Assembly (NCBI GenBank): GCA_021157925.1
Contig: JAGGVR010000107.1
Span: 1-49,092 of the forward strand
DNA from: Staphylothermus sp.
GTDB taxonomy: Archaea; Thermoproteota; Thermoprotei_A; Sulfolobales; Desulfurococcaceae
Direction of reading: 5' to 3'
Length of the DNA: 49,092 nucleotides
Position 1 is the first letter of the stretch, and the number at the start of each line of letters is the position of its first letter. A program made the translations under genes and the position numbers. Below are positions 36,130 through 45,801 of the stretch, piece after piece. The notes beneath the pieces were generated by a model, which saw only the letters and a program-made list of their open reading frames with translations, ran no database searches and was not told the origin of the DNA.

Positions 36130-36450
36130 TCATTTTGACCGAGTAATGCATCGAAGAACTTAGAACTAGTCATTATGGGTGAGGAATTCGAAGTAAATGA
36201 AATGTATCCAGCATACATAGAGATAGCCAAGCCACAGAGAGAACAAGCGGCAGTTAGATCATTCAATTGGGCTCTGGAAGCAGAGAAAATACATGCAAAA
36301 CTACTCAATGAAGCAAAGAAGTACGTGGATCAAGGCAAGGATTGGTCCCTTGAAGGAAAAATATGAATCTTTCCAGTATGTAGATACACATGTAAAGAAG
36401 CTCGAAAAATACCTAATATGTAGAGCACATGGAAAATGTTCAAAGATTTT
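36130..36450 (+). pseudogene. C-terminal part of a decayed rubrerythrin gene
   Basis: The frame containing SKNLELVI then MGEEFEVNEMYPAYIEIAK, AAVRSFNWALEAEKIHAKLL and KKYVDQGKDWSLEGKI matches the second half of the rubrerythrin diiron four-helix domain. It is followed by TGA (36364) where the family has Trp. After it, IFPVCRYTCK corresponds to the rubredoxin-like domain with one Cys changed to Phe, and then TAG. The first half of the gene is missing or unreadable. Rubrerythrins reduce peroxide in anaerobes. Confidence 0.65.
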
Positions 36451-36667
36451 TAACGGAACTATTTTCTTTCAGGCATTCCTTTATTCTGATTATTTTACCT
36501 CTGGTATTATCTGTTAAGATATAACAATGATTTACTAATGGAATATCATGCTTTCAATTAAATAAAATCTTGTCGAAAATATTAAATAGGTGGATACGGA
36601 GTTGATAGTATTGTTTTAATGAAATTTATAAAAAGATCTCAGATCTATAGTCCTTTACGTATTAAAT

Positions 36668-38134
36668 CTACTTTCTTACTAGGATGTCTATGTTAGTTAA
36701 ATGAGTTAGTTCTTCGGGTATTTCTTTGTTCTTTGCTATTTCTTTGTATATGAACGCGCTTGGGCGGAGATATCTCTTTTTAGTATTGTAATCAATGTAT
36801 ACAAGTCCGAACCTCTTGCTGAAGCCTTGTGCCCATTCATAGTTATCGATTAGTGACCAATGAAGATATCCCTTTATATTTAATCCTTCTCTTATGGCTT
36901 TATATACTTCATATAGGTGACTAACAAGGTAATATGATCTGTATCTATCGATTTCATCAGCTATTCCATTCTCAGTAATAATTAAGGGGACATTATATCT
37001 AGATGCTATTTCTCTTATGAGCTTTCCGAGGCCTTCTGGATAAATTTCCCATCCAAAATCACTTGCAGGTCTACCGCTTCTACAGTATCCACCGGGTTGA
37101 CAATTGAATCCGTATCCGTCAAGTATTGTTAATCTACCATCTTTTTCCCCGAAGACATGCCTAGAATAATAGTTGATGCCGATCCAGTCAAGGCGTCCTT
37201 TTAAGTCTTTTCTTTCTTCTGTACCAGGTGAGCGTCCAGTATAGACAGAGTCAACAAATGCATAGAGTACTTGGTTCTTTATGTTATTGACTTGTTCTTC
37301 AAGTTTCTCATCAAGGGCTTCAATCCATGCAAATGCATAGATTAACCCAACGGGTTTTTTCGAATACGCTTTTATCGCATCATATGCACGAGCATGTGCT
37401 TGAATCAAGTTTTTAGCTACTTTTTGGGAACCTTCAAAACTGAGATAACCAGGTGGGAAACCAGATTTAACGTTGATATAGCCTTGTTGATACACAACGT
37501 TGGGTTCGTTCATTGTGCTCCACATATCTACTAAGTCGTCGAAATGATAACTGATGAAAGCTGCAAACTTTGCAAACTCTATAACAGTCCTATCATCAAG
37601 CCATCCACTTGGAGCTCTATCGGGTCCGTATTTTCTTACTTTGATTGGATCATGGATCCATAGGGGCAATGGCCAATGATATAGATTTAGGATAAAGGCT
37701 TTACCTCTCTCTTTCCAATCAGCGAAGATTTCCCTATAGTGTTTAACTGCTTCCATATCTGCAATTTTTTCCAATTTCTCAATAGCTGACTCCGTTACGT
37801 CTACATGAATAATATTGCCGTCCTCATCTCTCTCAACATCAGCACCTACATCAAAAGTGGGTTTAGGAAAGATCCTTGCCCATTCTATACATCCACGAAT
37901 TGTATTCATTCCAAGAGATTCAGCAATATCATGATCTTGCTTATATAAATGCCAATAAGCTGGACCATTTTCCGGTAAATCACCGCTAACAAGGCCAGAG
38001 ACTATATTCTCTTCATCATGAACCCAGACCCACCAATCACTATAAGGTACCTCACTACCCTTTAATCCCATTTCGAACTGGAACCCAGACCAAGAATAGC
38101 CAAAAAGGAAGTCTTTAGGAAACTTGTAGGACAC
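36668..38134 (-). CDS. GH1 beta-glycosidase (beta-glucosidase/beta-galactosidase)
   Basis: A 488-residue intracellular GH1 enzyme without a signal peptide, close in length and motifs to LacS/BglY-type crenarchaeal beta-glycosidases. Acid/base E210 lies in STMNEPNV and nucleophile E388 in IITENGIAD. The N-terminal FLFGYSWSGFQFEMG and the C-terminal WSLIDNYEWAQGF substrate-binding segment are intact. The GGTGATGATGTG stretch just upstream supports the start. It would hydrolyse imported beta-gluco- or beta-galacto-oligosaccharides, linking the importer to glycolysis or to the galactose genes downstream. Confidence 0.93.
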   Translation of the reverse strand: MSYKFPKDFLFGYSWSGFQFEMGLKGSEVPYSDWWVWVHDEENIVSGLVSGDLPENGPAYWHLYKQDHDIAESLGMNTIRGCIEWARIFPKPTFDVGADVERDEDGNIIHVDVTESAIEKLEKIADMEAVKHYREIFADWKERGKAFILNLYHWPLPLWIHDPIKVRKYGPDRAPSGWLDDRTVIEFAKFAAFISYHFDDLVDMWSTMNEPNVVYQQGYINVKSGFPPGYLSFEGSQKVAKNLIQAHARAYDAIKAYSKKPVGLIYAFAWIEALDEKLEEQVNNIKNQVLYAFVDSVYTGRSPGTEERKDLKGRLDWIGINYYSRHVFGEKDGRLTILDGYGFNCQPGGYCRSGRPASDFGWEIYPEGLGKLIREIASRYNVPLIITENGIADEIDRYRSYYLVSHLYEVYKAIREGLNIKGYLHWSLIDNYEWAQGFSKRFGLVYIDYNTKKRYLRPSAFIYKEIAKNKEIPEELTHLTNIDILVRK

Positions 38135-38756
38135 ATCATCACCTCTAACTAATGTATGTTATAGAGACTATAAGTTTCCGAATTATCTCCTCGCTCTAAA
38201 TAATTAAGGCACTCATAAAATAGTTTTTCTCCAAGTTTTTATCTGATCTAGGTTAGGGCGTTTTGCTTTTTCTTAAAACATTTATGGCCTTGTCTATAGA
38301 TTATTTGTTGCCTAGGTGTTCTGTATGTTTAAAAACCGTGGATTTATTAAGTGCTTTTGATTCTGAAAGTTGTTTTATGAAGAGATAATCCATGCCATAA
38401 TGCTGGCTGGTGTAATATGGAAATCCGAAAGATCCACTAGATCAATGTAGGATCGTTCTGTGACAGTAATTAATATGATACTTAATAAATCTATGTAGCT
38501 AAATTAAATGAAGTTAATTTCTTTAATAATTCTTTCGTGCCCTCTTAGGCTCTCTCCCGGCATGATGGTGTTTAATATTTTGATAATTAGTTAAGATCCC
38601 GTTATTTTTAGATACAGTGTAATACTAGGATATTGTACCCCTTTCATAAGCTTATAGGTATTAACATATTGTTTAATCTAAGGTTAAATAATTTATGATT
38701 CTCTATCGCAATATTTGAAAACAGTAGTGAGAAAATAAGGGATTCCGAGTTAGCTT
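38135..38756. other. 622-base intergenic region without a supported gene
   Basis: AT-rich, with stops in all frames. The minus-strand GH1 promoter should lie near its left end. A minus-strand 30-codon frame (38301-38393) reads KQLSESKALNKSTVF and continues after a TAA as SIDKAINVLRKSKTP; it resembles a helix-turn-helix remnant but is too short to assign. No repeat, tRNA or insertion sequence was recognised. Confidence 0.3.
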
Positions 38757-39782
38757 TTATGTAGTAAGCATTCTCATTATCCTTATCTTTGCTAATTCAC
38801 CTTTTCTAATTATTCCCTGTGCAGCTAACGCTATTATGATGACTACTCCATGCACGAGTCTTATCCAGAAGCCTGAGACTCCTGAGGATAATACTCCCAT
38901 TTCTATGAATTCTAGTATCATACCACCCAGAAATGTTCCATATATTGTGCCTACTCCTCCAGTTACTGGTGTTCCACCTATTACTACTGATGCAATAGAT
39001 TTCAACATATAAATGTCGCCTAGTGCTGGCCAAAAAGTAGCCATTTCTAGTGAGTCAAGAATTCCTGCAAAGGCCGCGATCATTCCATGAATTGCATATA
39101 CTGTTATGAGTACTCTGTCTACGTTTATCCCGACCATTCTAGCAGCTGTACGGTTATCGCCGATATAGTATATGTATGCACCAAATTTATGTCTATTAAG
39201 TAATATCCAGAATATTATTGCTAATCCTATTGTCCAGAAAAACTGTACAGGTAGTCCACATAGTCGTCCCACAAAGATACTATATATAGGAGAATCCTTG
39301 AATTGACCAAGAGGGATGCTGAAACCTTGAGTAACCACTAATACTACTCCTCTCCATAGGAACAGAGTACCTATAGTAGCAATTAGCGATGGTATGCCTA
39401 GTTTCGTTATTAGGATACCATTAAGTAGGCCTGCTCCAAGACCAGCCAAGAGACCCAATAATATTCCCAGAGGAGTTGGTTCGCCAAAGAATTGCCATGT
39501 CATAGCCATAACTAGAGGACCTAGGGCCATTACTGAAGCAAACGATAGATCAATCTCTCCGGTGATTATTACAAGCGTCAAGCTAATAGCTGGTATTATC
39601 GTAAAAGGTGCCACTCCCATAATGGATGTATATGTGAACGAATTTGAGAATGCAGAGGGATTTAACATATAGAATGCAAGCCATATTAAAAGAAATATAA
39701 TGGTTATAACGAACTGTAGTTTGAATTCATAGATGATTTTTTTAACTCCATGCATCTTATATATCTCAGCCAATATCAACAC
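38757..39782 (-). CDS. sugar ABC transporter permease, RbsC type
   Basis: A 341-residue membrane protein with eight or more helices. The BPD_transp_2 pattern is clear: ITGEIDLSFASVMALGPLV, NGILITKLGIPSLIATIGTL and VIGGTPVTGGVGTIYGTFLG. This is the permease family of ribose/xylose/galactose importers. It is the last gene of a binding protein-ATPase-permease set. The start is a GTG or TTG near GGGGTG. Confidence 0.93.
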   Translation of the reverse strand: MLILAEIYKMHGVKKIIYEFKLQFVITIIFLLIWLAFYMLNPSAFSNSFTYTSIMGVAPFTIIPAISLTLVIITGEIDLSFASVMALGPLVMAMTWQFFGEPTPLGILLGLLAGLGAGLLNGILITKLGIPSLIATIGTLFLWRGVVLVVTQGFSIPLGQFKDSPIYSIFVGRLCGLPVQFFWTIGLAIIFWILLNRHKFGAYIYYIGDNRTAARMVGINVDRVLITVYAIHGMIAAFAGILDSLEMATFWPALGDIYMLKSIASVVIGGTPVTGGVGTIYGTFLGGMILEFIEMGVLSSGVSGFWIRLVHGVVIIIALAAQGIIRKGELAKIRIMRMLTT

Positions 39783-39789
39783 CCCTCTT

Positions 39790-40599
39790 TTAAGAAGCTA
39801 CTTGGAGAGAAGAAGCTTTCTTGTATAGATTTAATTTCTCATATTCTTTGGGTACCCTACCTGTTCTTGCAATAGATATCATTATTTCTGATAAGTCTTC
39901 TGGAGTGAGATCTTTCTTATAAAATTCTGCGACAACTTCTCCTCTATTAAGTATTACAAATCTATCAACAACTGGGTACACATGATAAATATTATGGCTA
40001 ATGAAGATCGCTGATTTTCCTTTCCTCTTTAACTCCCGAACATATTCTAGTACTTTTTGTACTTCGGCTAGGCTTAGAGCTACTGTTGGTTCATCAAGGA
40101 TAACAAGGTCTGCTTCGAATGTTAGGGCCCTTGAAATCTGGACTCCCTGCTTATATCCTCCAGATAAATACTTGACAGGTGTATCTACAGGCATTTTTGT
40201 AAGCTCTAACGTTGTAAGGCTTTTATACGCTAGTTCTTTCATTTCCTTTATTTTTAAGAAGCCGAATCTATTTGTTAGTTCTCTACCCATGAATACATTA
40301 CGCCATATTGGATGATTTTCGCATAGTGTTCGTTCTTGATGTATTAGAACTATTCCGAGTTCATAAGCCTTTTTAGGTGTGAGTCTCTTGTACTTCTTGC
40401 CCTTAATGATTATTTCTCCCTTATCAGGCGCATATATTCCGAATAATATTTTTACAAGCGTTGATTTACCAGCACCATTATCTCCTACGAGGCCAACTAT
40501 TTCATTTTCACGTACATGAAAGTCCACACCTTTCAAAGCTACTACAGCCCCGAATCTTTTGACAATGTTATGCATTTCTACAATGTTTTCCTCAGACAA
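39790..40599 (-). CDS. sugar ABC transporter ATPase, RbsA-like single domain
   Basis: About 269 residues: Walker A GDNGAGKS, signature LSGGYKQG, Walker B LVILDEPTVALS and H-loop FISHN. It is a single nucleotide-binding domain rather than the fused double domain of bacterial RbsA, so it should act as a homodimer. The TTG start 40599 lies five bases after GGTGA and is preferred over the in-frame GTG 40608. It lies seven bases before the permease. Confidence 0.92.
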   Translation of the reverse strand: MSEENIVEMHNIVKRFGAVVALKGVDFHVRENEIVGLVGDNGAGKSTLVKILFGIYAPDKGEIIIKGKKYKRLTPKKAYELGIVLIHQERTLCENHPIWRNVFMGRELTNRFGFLKIKEMKELAYKSLTTLELTKMPVDTPVKYLSGGYKQGVQISRALTFEADLVILDEPTVALSLAEVQKVLEYVRELKRKGKSAIFISHNIYHVYPVVDRFVILNRGEVVAEFYKKDLTPEDLSEIMISIARTGRVPKEYEKLNLYKKASSLQVAS

Positions 40600-40710
40600 G
40601 CTATTCACCTTTCTCTGTATTCAATAATTCAATATTTATTTTATTATATTGTTTGTCTGAAAGTGCTTTGTGAGGAAAAGTGGAGGAAAAAATAATTTCA
40701 TTTATTCAAT

Positions 40711-41811
40711 TTAGCGATATCCTTGTTCAACGAGTTTTTCTACTTGTCCTACAGTAGTATTGTCTACAATTGCTCCGCCGGTGTCTATGTATAGTCCTTG
40801 GAAGAGATATTTCTTGCTTAGTACAAGATTTAGTACTGTTAAGAATCCTTGTAGATATGGCTGCTGATCAATGACCATTTGTACATATCCATCTTTAATG
40901 CCTTTTACTGATCCCGGTGTGAGATCAAATCCCACTACGATGATTTCTCCGGGTTTCTTGCCTGCAGCTTGCATGTATTGTTCTGCGGCTGCAGTAGTAC
41001 CTCCACCATCGAAAACTAATAGTTTGACATCTGGATGTGCGGATAGGTATCCTGTGACATAAGTTACTCCCTCAGAGGGGCTTCCATATACTGATGGCGG
41101 ATGAGATACCCTGTCAACTATTAATCCAGCTTCCTTTAATGCATCCTCACATCCTCTTGCACGTAGAGCTCTTGCTGGCTGCTCCCAGCTTCCAGAGAAG
41201 ATTGCTGCCCTTGTACCCGGCTTTAATATATTACTGTATTTTTCTACAGCGACTTTACATAAGGTATAACCCGCCTGATATAGGTCTTGTCCAACATATC
41301 CAGTATACCAATACTTTTCTCTTAACTCTGGTATATCAACATTAGCTAGTGTTACAAGTATTCCATTCTTAGCTGCTTCCTCAAATAATGGTGCCAATGC
41401 ATCATAGCCTGGATGACCCATAACAACTATTCCATCAGGGTGAGCAGAAATAGCCTTCTTGAATTCTTGAACCATTTTATCAGGATCCCAATTTGTATGT
41501 ACATAGATGAGCTTAACACCTAGGAGTTTTGCTGCATCTGTTGCTCCTTTATAGAGTCTTGCATCGAATGGGTCTCCCGCTGCTCCACCTATCCAGTAAA
41601 TAGTCATACCTGAACCAGGCAATACTGGGGTTTGAGTGACAGTTCGTGTAGTTGTTTCTGTAACTGTTACTGTCTGTGCTCCTGCAGGAGTTTGTGAAGG
41701 AACTTCTGGAGACGGCTTAAGATAGTATCCTGCAAGACCAGCGATAATAGCTACGATGATTAATGATATTAAGAATATGGAGATGGAAATGCCCTTCGCT
41801 TGGGCAGACAT
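40711..41811 (-). CDS. sugar-binding protein, RbsB-like, membrane anchored
   Basis: A periplasmic-binding-protein-like domain of family 1 (about 70-365) with segments YKGATDAAKLLGVKLIYV, HPDGIVVMGHPGYDALAPL, LLVFDGGGTTAAAEQYMQ and VVGFDLTPGSVKGI. The N-terminal helix (about 8-28) is followed by a Pro/Thr-rich linker (about 32-65), so here the anchor is N-terminal, unlike the family 5 binding protein. ATG 41811 with GGTGG upstream is preferred over the longer frame to 41823. It probably binds a pentose, hexose or deoxysugar. Confidence 0.9.
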   Translation of the reverse strand: MSAQAKGISISIFLISLIIVAIIAGLAGYYLKPSPEVPSQTPAGAQTVTVTETTTRTVTQTPVLPGSGMTIYWIGGAAGDPFDARLYKGATDAAKLLGVKLIYVHTNWDPDKMVQEFKKAISAHPDGIVVMGHPGYDALAPLFEEAAKNGILVTLANVDIPELREKYWYTGYVGQDLYQAGYTLCKVAVEKYSNILKPGTRAAIFSGSWEQPARALRARGCEDALKEAGLIVDRVSHPPSVYGSPSEGVTYVTGYLSAHPDVKLLVFDGGGTTAAAEQYMQAAGKKPGEIIVVGFDLTPGSVKGIKDGYVQMVIDQQPYLQGFLTVLNLVLSKKYLFQGLYIDTGGAIVDNTTVGQVEKLVEQGYR

Positions 41812-41906
41812 ATTTTCCACCACTTATATATCATTTCACAATCGTATAAAATGTTTTCTCCATAGAGTGAAGTTTTATCTTGATAATTGATATAATTGTT
41901 TAAAAA

Positions 41907-43280
41907 TTAGAGCTTGATAAATTCCAGACCCAATAGATCAGCTATGATTCTCAGAGTTTCTACATGATTTCCTCTAACAAGAACCATGTGATGACCGAAT
42001 GCTTCACGACTAACTCTTTTTGCATCTTCAACCCTTATACCTACTGTAATTCTACAGTGTACAGCGTCATATGTCCAAACAACTTCGCCACTTGTAGCCC
42101 ATATTTTATCCATGTTCCAATGCATTCCCGCCAGCGTGACTTTTAATCCAATAGGCAGTTCTGTATATGATGTTGTACCTCGGCCCATATTATGGTAATC
42201 TTTAACGAAATACTTGCAGTTAGGACAACCGTAGCTTGGCGGAACTACGTCATGGTTTATAGTGACTATATTATGTTCGATATCCCAGTGTGTAACATTT
42301 TCATTTAAGTTCCCCATGAAGGCAGAATCCCTTGCAGCCGCCATTAACAGAGACATTGTTAGAAGAGCGGGTAGATCTGCCTCACAACCCATTGGGATAC
42401 CTTCGTCTAATAGCAAAGAGAATGCATGACACGGCACGTATTTTATGTCTGGTAAGCCAGGGCATTCAAGAGTAAGAGAGTTTGCATTATATTTATTGAG
42501 TAATTTCTTTATCCCTATATAGATCTTTGCGTACTCAATTATATCTGTTCTAAGTTTCTCATCGATCATATACTTTTTGATCCATTCATTCGCGACCTTT
42601 TTTGCTTCCTTTACAAGTACTGATTCAATAGATTCAATGTATTCATTAAAACTTGTCTTATAGAACTTTACTCCAAACTTTCTCTCAATATCGTCTAAGG
42701 AAAGCCCTTTTGGCACAGTCACACTTCTTGGAGGATATTCACCAACATAGATTACTCTTAGGTGTCTTAAGAAACTTATCGCTCTTAATGCATCAATTAT
42801 ATGATAAACGTCTTCGTGCCCCATTGGTATGATGTATTTTATGTTCTTGAAACGATTAAGTCGAAATCTCGATAACCTACCATGTATACTATAGCCCCAA
42901 CTATCCCATTCCGCTATGAGCGGCCTACCTCTATGTGCGATAGCTTCGAGTATTTCCTCATCTACCAACCAATCCTCCATGTCTCCAATTATATACGCAT
43001 CAGCTTCTCCCGATAATCTTTTAGCATCGTCTACACAGTTAACCTCAACAGGCTCTAGTACATCAACTAAATTACTTTTAGCCAGAGAATCAAGCCCAAC
43101 ATTTACAGGGGAAAACTCCTTTGCCCGGAGCTGGTCTCTCGGCTTCTTTGGGCCATAGACCCATGTATACTTGGCTACTGGTAATTCATCTGTACTCCAA
43201 AACTCTAACGCGCTCTTCATCTTAATTCTCTGAAGAACAGGTTTAATTACCTTAGAATTATATTTTTCATAGTAATTCAT
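41907..43280 (-). CDS. L-fucose isomerase-like protein (FucI/AraA fold), paralogue A
   Basis: A 457-residue cytoplasmic protein of the fucose/arabinose isomerase-related group (COG2407-like). Two Rossmann-like domains are followed by the C-terminal barrel. Characteristic segments include MGCEADLPALLTMSLL (metal acidic residues region), THWDIEHNIVTINHDV, a CPNC pair, and FGHHMVLVRGNHVETLRIIA at the C-terminus. It may isomerise an aldose and a ketose, but the substrate cannot be told. It lies about 18 bases downstream of paralogue B and about 100 bases upstream of the sugar-binding protein, so all five genes could be one transcript. Confidence 0.72.
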   Translation of the reverse strand: MNYYEKYNSKVIKPVLQRIKMKSALEFWSTDELPVAKYTWVYGPKKPRDQLRAKEFSPVNVGLDSLAKSNLVDVLEPVEVNCVDDAKRLSGEADAYIIGDMEDWLVDEEILEAIAHRGRPLIAEWDSWGYSIHGRLSRFRLNRFKNIKYIIPMGHEDVYHIIDALRAISFLRHLRVIYVGEYPPRSVTVPKGLSLDDIERKFGVKFYKTSFNEYIESIESVLVKEAKKVANEWIKKYMIDEKLRTDIIEYAKIYIGIKKLLNKYNANSLTLECPGLPDIKYVPCHAFSLLLDEGIPMGCEADLPALLTMSLLMAAARDSAFMGNLNENVTHWDIEHNIVTINHDVVPPSYGCPNCKYFVKDYHNMGRGTTSYTELPIGLKVTLAGMHWNMDKIWATSGEVVWTYDAVHCRITVGIRVEDAKRVSREAFGHHMVLVRGNHVETLRIIADLLGLEFIKL

Positions 43281-43297
43281 AATGGGTTCCCTCCATC

Positions 43298-44656
43298 TTA
43301 TTGTTCTTTGTCTTCTTCAAGAACTCTTAAGCCTAATAATCTTGCCGCGTTTATGAAGGCTTCTCTATGATCTCCTAGAAATACTACTCTATGCCAACCG
43401 CTTCTACGTCTCCAATTTAGAACAATGTTACGTACATTTGTTTTAGCGACCAATTTATTACTACATGCATGGTCGCTTTCCTCAATCTTAACGAGATCAG
43501 ATGTATGAATTGTTAATATTTTCTCGTCTAAGCTTAGACCGACAGCCGTGATTTTTGTACCAGGCTTAAATAATACTCTTTGGGAAGCTCTCTTCTCTCC
43601 TAGATGAGCAGGAGTAATTATATAAGGATATTCGGGTTTATCAGCTCCTGATGGATTTGTTGGAGCATAGCAATGATAATATATTATCTCATTGTTTTCT
43701 TCATCAACAGCAGGATCCGTTATGAAACCGTTTATCCCCAATAAATATTTACCTATCATTAAAACGATCGCCGACCCTACATCAGCTTCACATACGGGTA
43801 TTATGTTATCATACCATAACTGCATATAGGCTAGACATGGCCAAGCATCCAGTTCTCCTGTGTTTCTTAAAACTATACAATCAATAGCCACTAATTTAGC
43901 TCCCGTTTCTTCTACTGCTTTCTTGATTGCTAAGTATAGCTTCGCACTCTTTAATATTTCATTATAGTCGGTCTCGCGGTTTTCTATACTGTTCTTAATC
44001 CATTTTCTAGCGATTTCTTCAGCTAATGCATCATCAACCTTATCATAGTAATTATTTCTGAACTCAACAGAGTCCAAAACTGCATATCCAGCACCGGTTA
44101 TAGATGAAAAAGTCTTCAATGATCCATAAACATCTATGCTTAAAGGATACTCAAGATTTAAGTAATACTTTGTGGCCCTTGGAACAATGAATAATGCTTT
44201 TGTTTTTCTTAACTTGTCTAGTAAGACTAAGTAGTTTACCATTTTCTTGAGTAGAGCAGGATCATATGGCTTCCTAGTGGATATTCCTAATACAGGAAGA
44301 CCTTTCTTGACCGCTTCACCATATTCGAGAACATAATCACCAGAACCACCATATGTTTCATTAATAATGACTATGGGCTTACCAGTATTTAATAATGGTT
44401 TTAATAATCCTGAAATACAGTTGAGTACAAACACTAGATATCCTAAGGAACTGCTTTCTTTAATTAAGGCCTCCTCTAGGTCATCTATATTTCTTATATA
44501 ATAATATGTGAAGTCTATATGGCTACAACATGTTTCTAATCCCTGTTTTATCTTCTCAGTAATTTTATCAAGCCAGTTCCGAGCAGCTTTTGGTCCTCCA
44601 ATAGCTCCTTCTGGATTCGCTAAGAAGAAGACCGGAATATGAGTATCATCAGACAC
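43298..44656 (-). CDS. L-fucose isomerase-like protein (FucI/AraA fold), paralogue B
   Basis: A 452-residue homologue of the next gene: PVCEADVGSAIVLMIGKYLL, NGFITDPAVDEENNEIIYYH, YAPTNPSGADKPEYPYIITP, and WHRVVFLGDHREAFINAARL at the C-terminus. The FGHHM segment of paralogue A is replaced by SGWHRVV, so metal binding or specificity may differ. The GTG start lies after GGTGA. Tandem paralogues suggest a hetero-oligomer or two steps on related sugars; this is inference. Divergent from galT. Confidence 0.7.
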   Translation of the reverse strand: MSDDTHIPVFFLANPEGAIGGPKAARNWLDKITEKIKQGLETCCSHIDFTYYYIRNIDDLEEALIKESSSLGYLVFVLNCISGLLKPLLNTGKPIVIINETYGGSGDYVLEYGEAVKKGLPVLGISTRKPYDPALLKKMVNYLVLLDKLRKTKALFIVPRATKYYLNLEYPLSIDVYGSLKTFSSITGAGYAVLDSVEFRNNYYDKVDDALAEEIARKWIKNSIENRETDYNEILKSAKLYLAIKKAVEETGAKLVAIDCIVLRNTGELDAWPCLAYMQLWYDNIIPVCEADVGSAIVLMIGKYLLGINGFITDPAVDEENNEIIYYHCYAPTNPSGADKPEYPYIITPAHLGEKRASQRVLFKPGTKITAVGLSLDEKILTIHTSDLVKIEESDHACSNKLVAKTNVRNIVLNWRRRSGWHRVVFLGDHREAFINAARLLGLRVLEEDKEQ

Positions 44657-44756
44657 GTTTGGTCACCATTATTAAATTAGACTCTATAATTTTTAAGGAT
44701 AACGTAAAATACTATTAACATGAAAATTAAAACAGAGGATTAAAGGAGGAGCTTCT
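44657..44756. promoter_or_regulatory. divergent promoter between the FucI-like genes and galT
   Basis: A 100-base gap with TATA-like TATAATTTTTAAGG (about 44690-44703) on the plus strand and ATTAAATT-type elements on the minus strand. GGAGG at 44745-44749 is the galT ribosome site. Shared regulation of both sides is plausible. Confidence 0.4.
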
Positions 44757-45800
44757 ATGAGTGATAGAGAAGGAAATTTTCCTGAAGCCCATGAGCTTAG
44801 ATGGAACCCGCTTATTGGAACATGGATAATAGTTGCTGGGCATAGAAAAAAGAGACCATGGCGACCTGAAGAATCTGGAAAACCTTTTTGTCCTTTCTGC
44901 CCAGGTGCACCTGAAACAAAGAAGTTCGGCAGCAACTGGGATGTAATTGTACTACCAAATCGATTTCCTGCCCTTACACTTGATGCACCTGAACCTGTAT
45001 TGAGTAAAAATTCTCTCTTTAAAACATCTAGGGCTATTGGAATATGCGAGGTTGTTGTGGAGACTCCTAAACATGAGGGAGATTTATGCGATCTCAGCCT
45101 TGAACACATGGTTAAAGTCATAAATGCATACACAAGAGAATACGAGAGACTTGGAAAGCTAGACTTTATTTCATATATAGCTGTTTTCAGGAACAAGGGC
45201 AAGGAGATCGGAGTATCGCTGACACATCCTCACAGCCAGATATACGCATTACCATTTATACCTCCTAGAATAAAACGCGAATTAGACATGTTTAGAAAAC
45301 ATTATGAGGAGAAAGGTAATTGTCTTCTGGGAGAAATAATCAAGGCTGAAATTAAGGAGAATAAACGTATTATATATGAGAATAATGATGTGCTTGTTAT
45401 ACTTCCATATTATGCTATGTGGCCCTACGAGATACACATCTATTTGAAAAGGCATGCACAAAGCCTCCTAGACCTTGACAAAGACGAAAAGAGATCGCTC
45501 GCAGATGCTTTAAGAATAGTTACAGGAACATATAATTCATTATTTGATAGAGACATGCCATACATTATGGCGTTTCACCAAGCTCCTGTAAATGGAGATG
45601 ATTATAGCTATTATCATTTCCACGTAGAATTCTATCAACCATACAGGGAAAGGGATAAATTGAAATATGCAGCTGGAATAGAATGGGGTTACTGGACCTT
45701 CACTTATGATGGAGTCCCAGAATCCAAAGCAGAGGAACTAAGAAGGGCTTGTAGAAAAGCTTATAAGAAATATGGAGGTTTTATTGGGAGGTGTTTCTAG
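44757..45800 (+). CDS. galT: galactose-1-phosphate uridylyltransferase
   Basis: A 347-residue HIT-superfamily enzyme that swaps UMP between UDP-glucose and galactose-1-phosphate. Zinc-site cysteines C45/C48 lie in CPFCPG, and the catalytic THPHSQIYA has nucleophile His159. A second-domain YHFHVEFYQPYR is present. The ATG follows GGAGG. Its stop is one base before the GHMP kinase start, so the two are coupled. Confidence 0.92.
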   Translation: MSDREGNFPEAHELRWNPLIGTWIIVAGHRKKRPWRPEESGKPFCPFCPGAPETKKFGSNWDVIVLPNRFPALTLDAPEPVLSKNSLFKTSRAIGICEVVVETPKHEGDLCDLSLEHMVKVINAYTREYERLGKLDFISYIAVFRNKGKEIGVSLTHPHSQIYALPFIPPRIKRELDMFRKHYEEKGNCLLGEIIKAEIKENKRIIYENNDVLVILPYYAMWPYEIHIYLKRHAQSLLDLDKDEKRSLADALRIVTGTYNSLFDRDMPYIMAFHQAPVNGDDYSYYHFHVEFYQPYRERDKLKYAAGIEWGYWTFTYDGVPESKAEELRRACRKAYKKYGGFIGRCF

Positions 45801-45801
45801 A

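Noticed and set aside
14602-36450. UGA recoded as Trp or Sec, suggested by TGA at Trp positions in the ferritin-like and rubrerythrin remnants
   Set aside because: Intact genes here (for example GH16 and korC-neighbouring operon genes) end with TGA, and the same remnants also contain TAA/TAG or frameshifts, so decay explains them better.
38301-38393. 30-codon helix-turn-helix-like frame in the gap after GH1
   Set aside because: Too short and followed by stops; noted only as a possible remnant in the gap entry.
44693-45202. Long minus-strand frame of 169 codons
   Set aside because: It lies entirely antisense to galT, which has full family motifs and a good ribosome site; the antisense product has no recognisable features.
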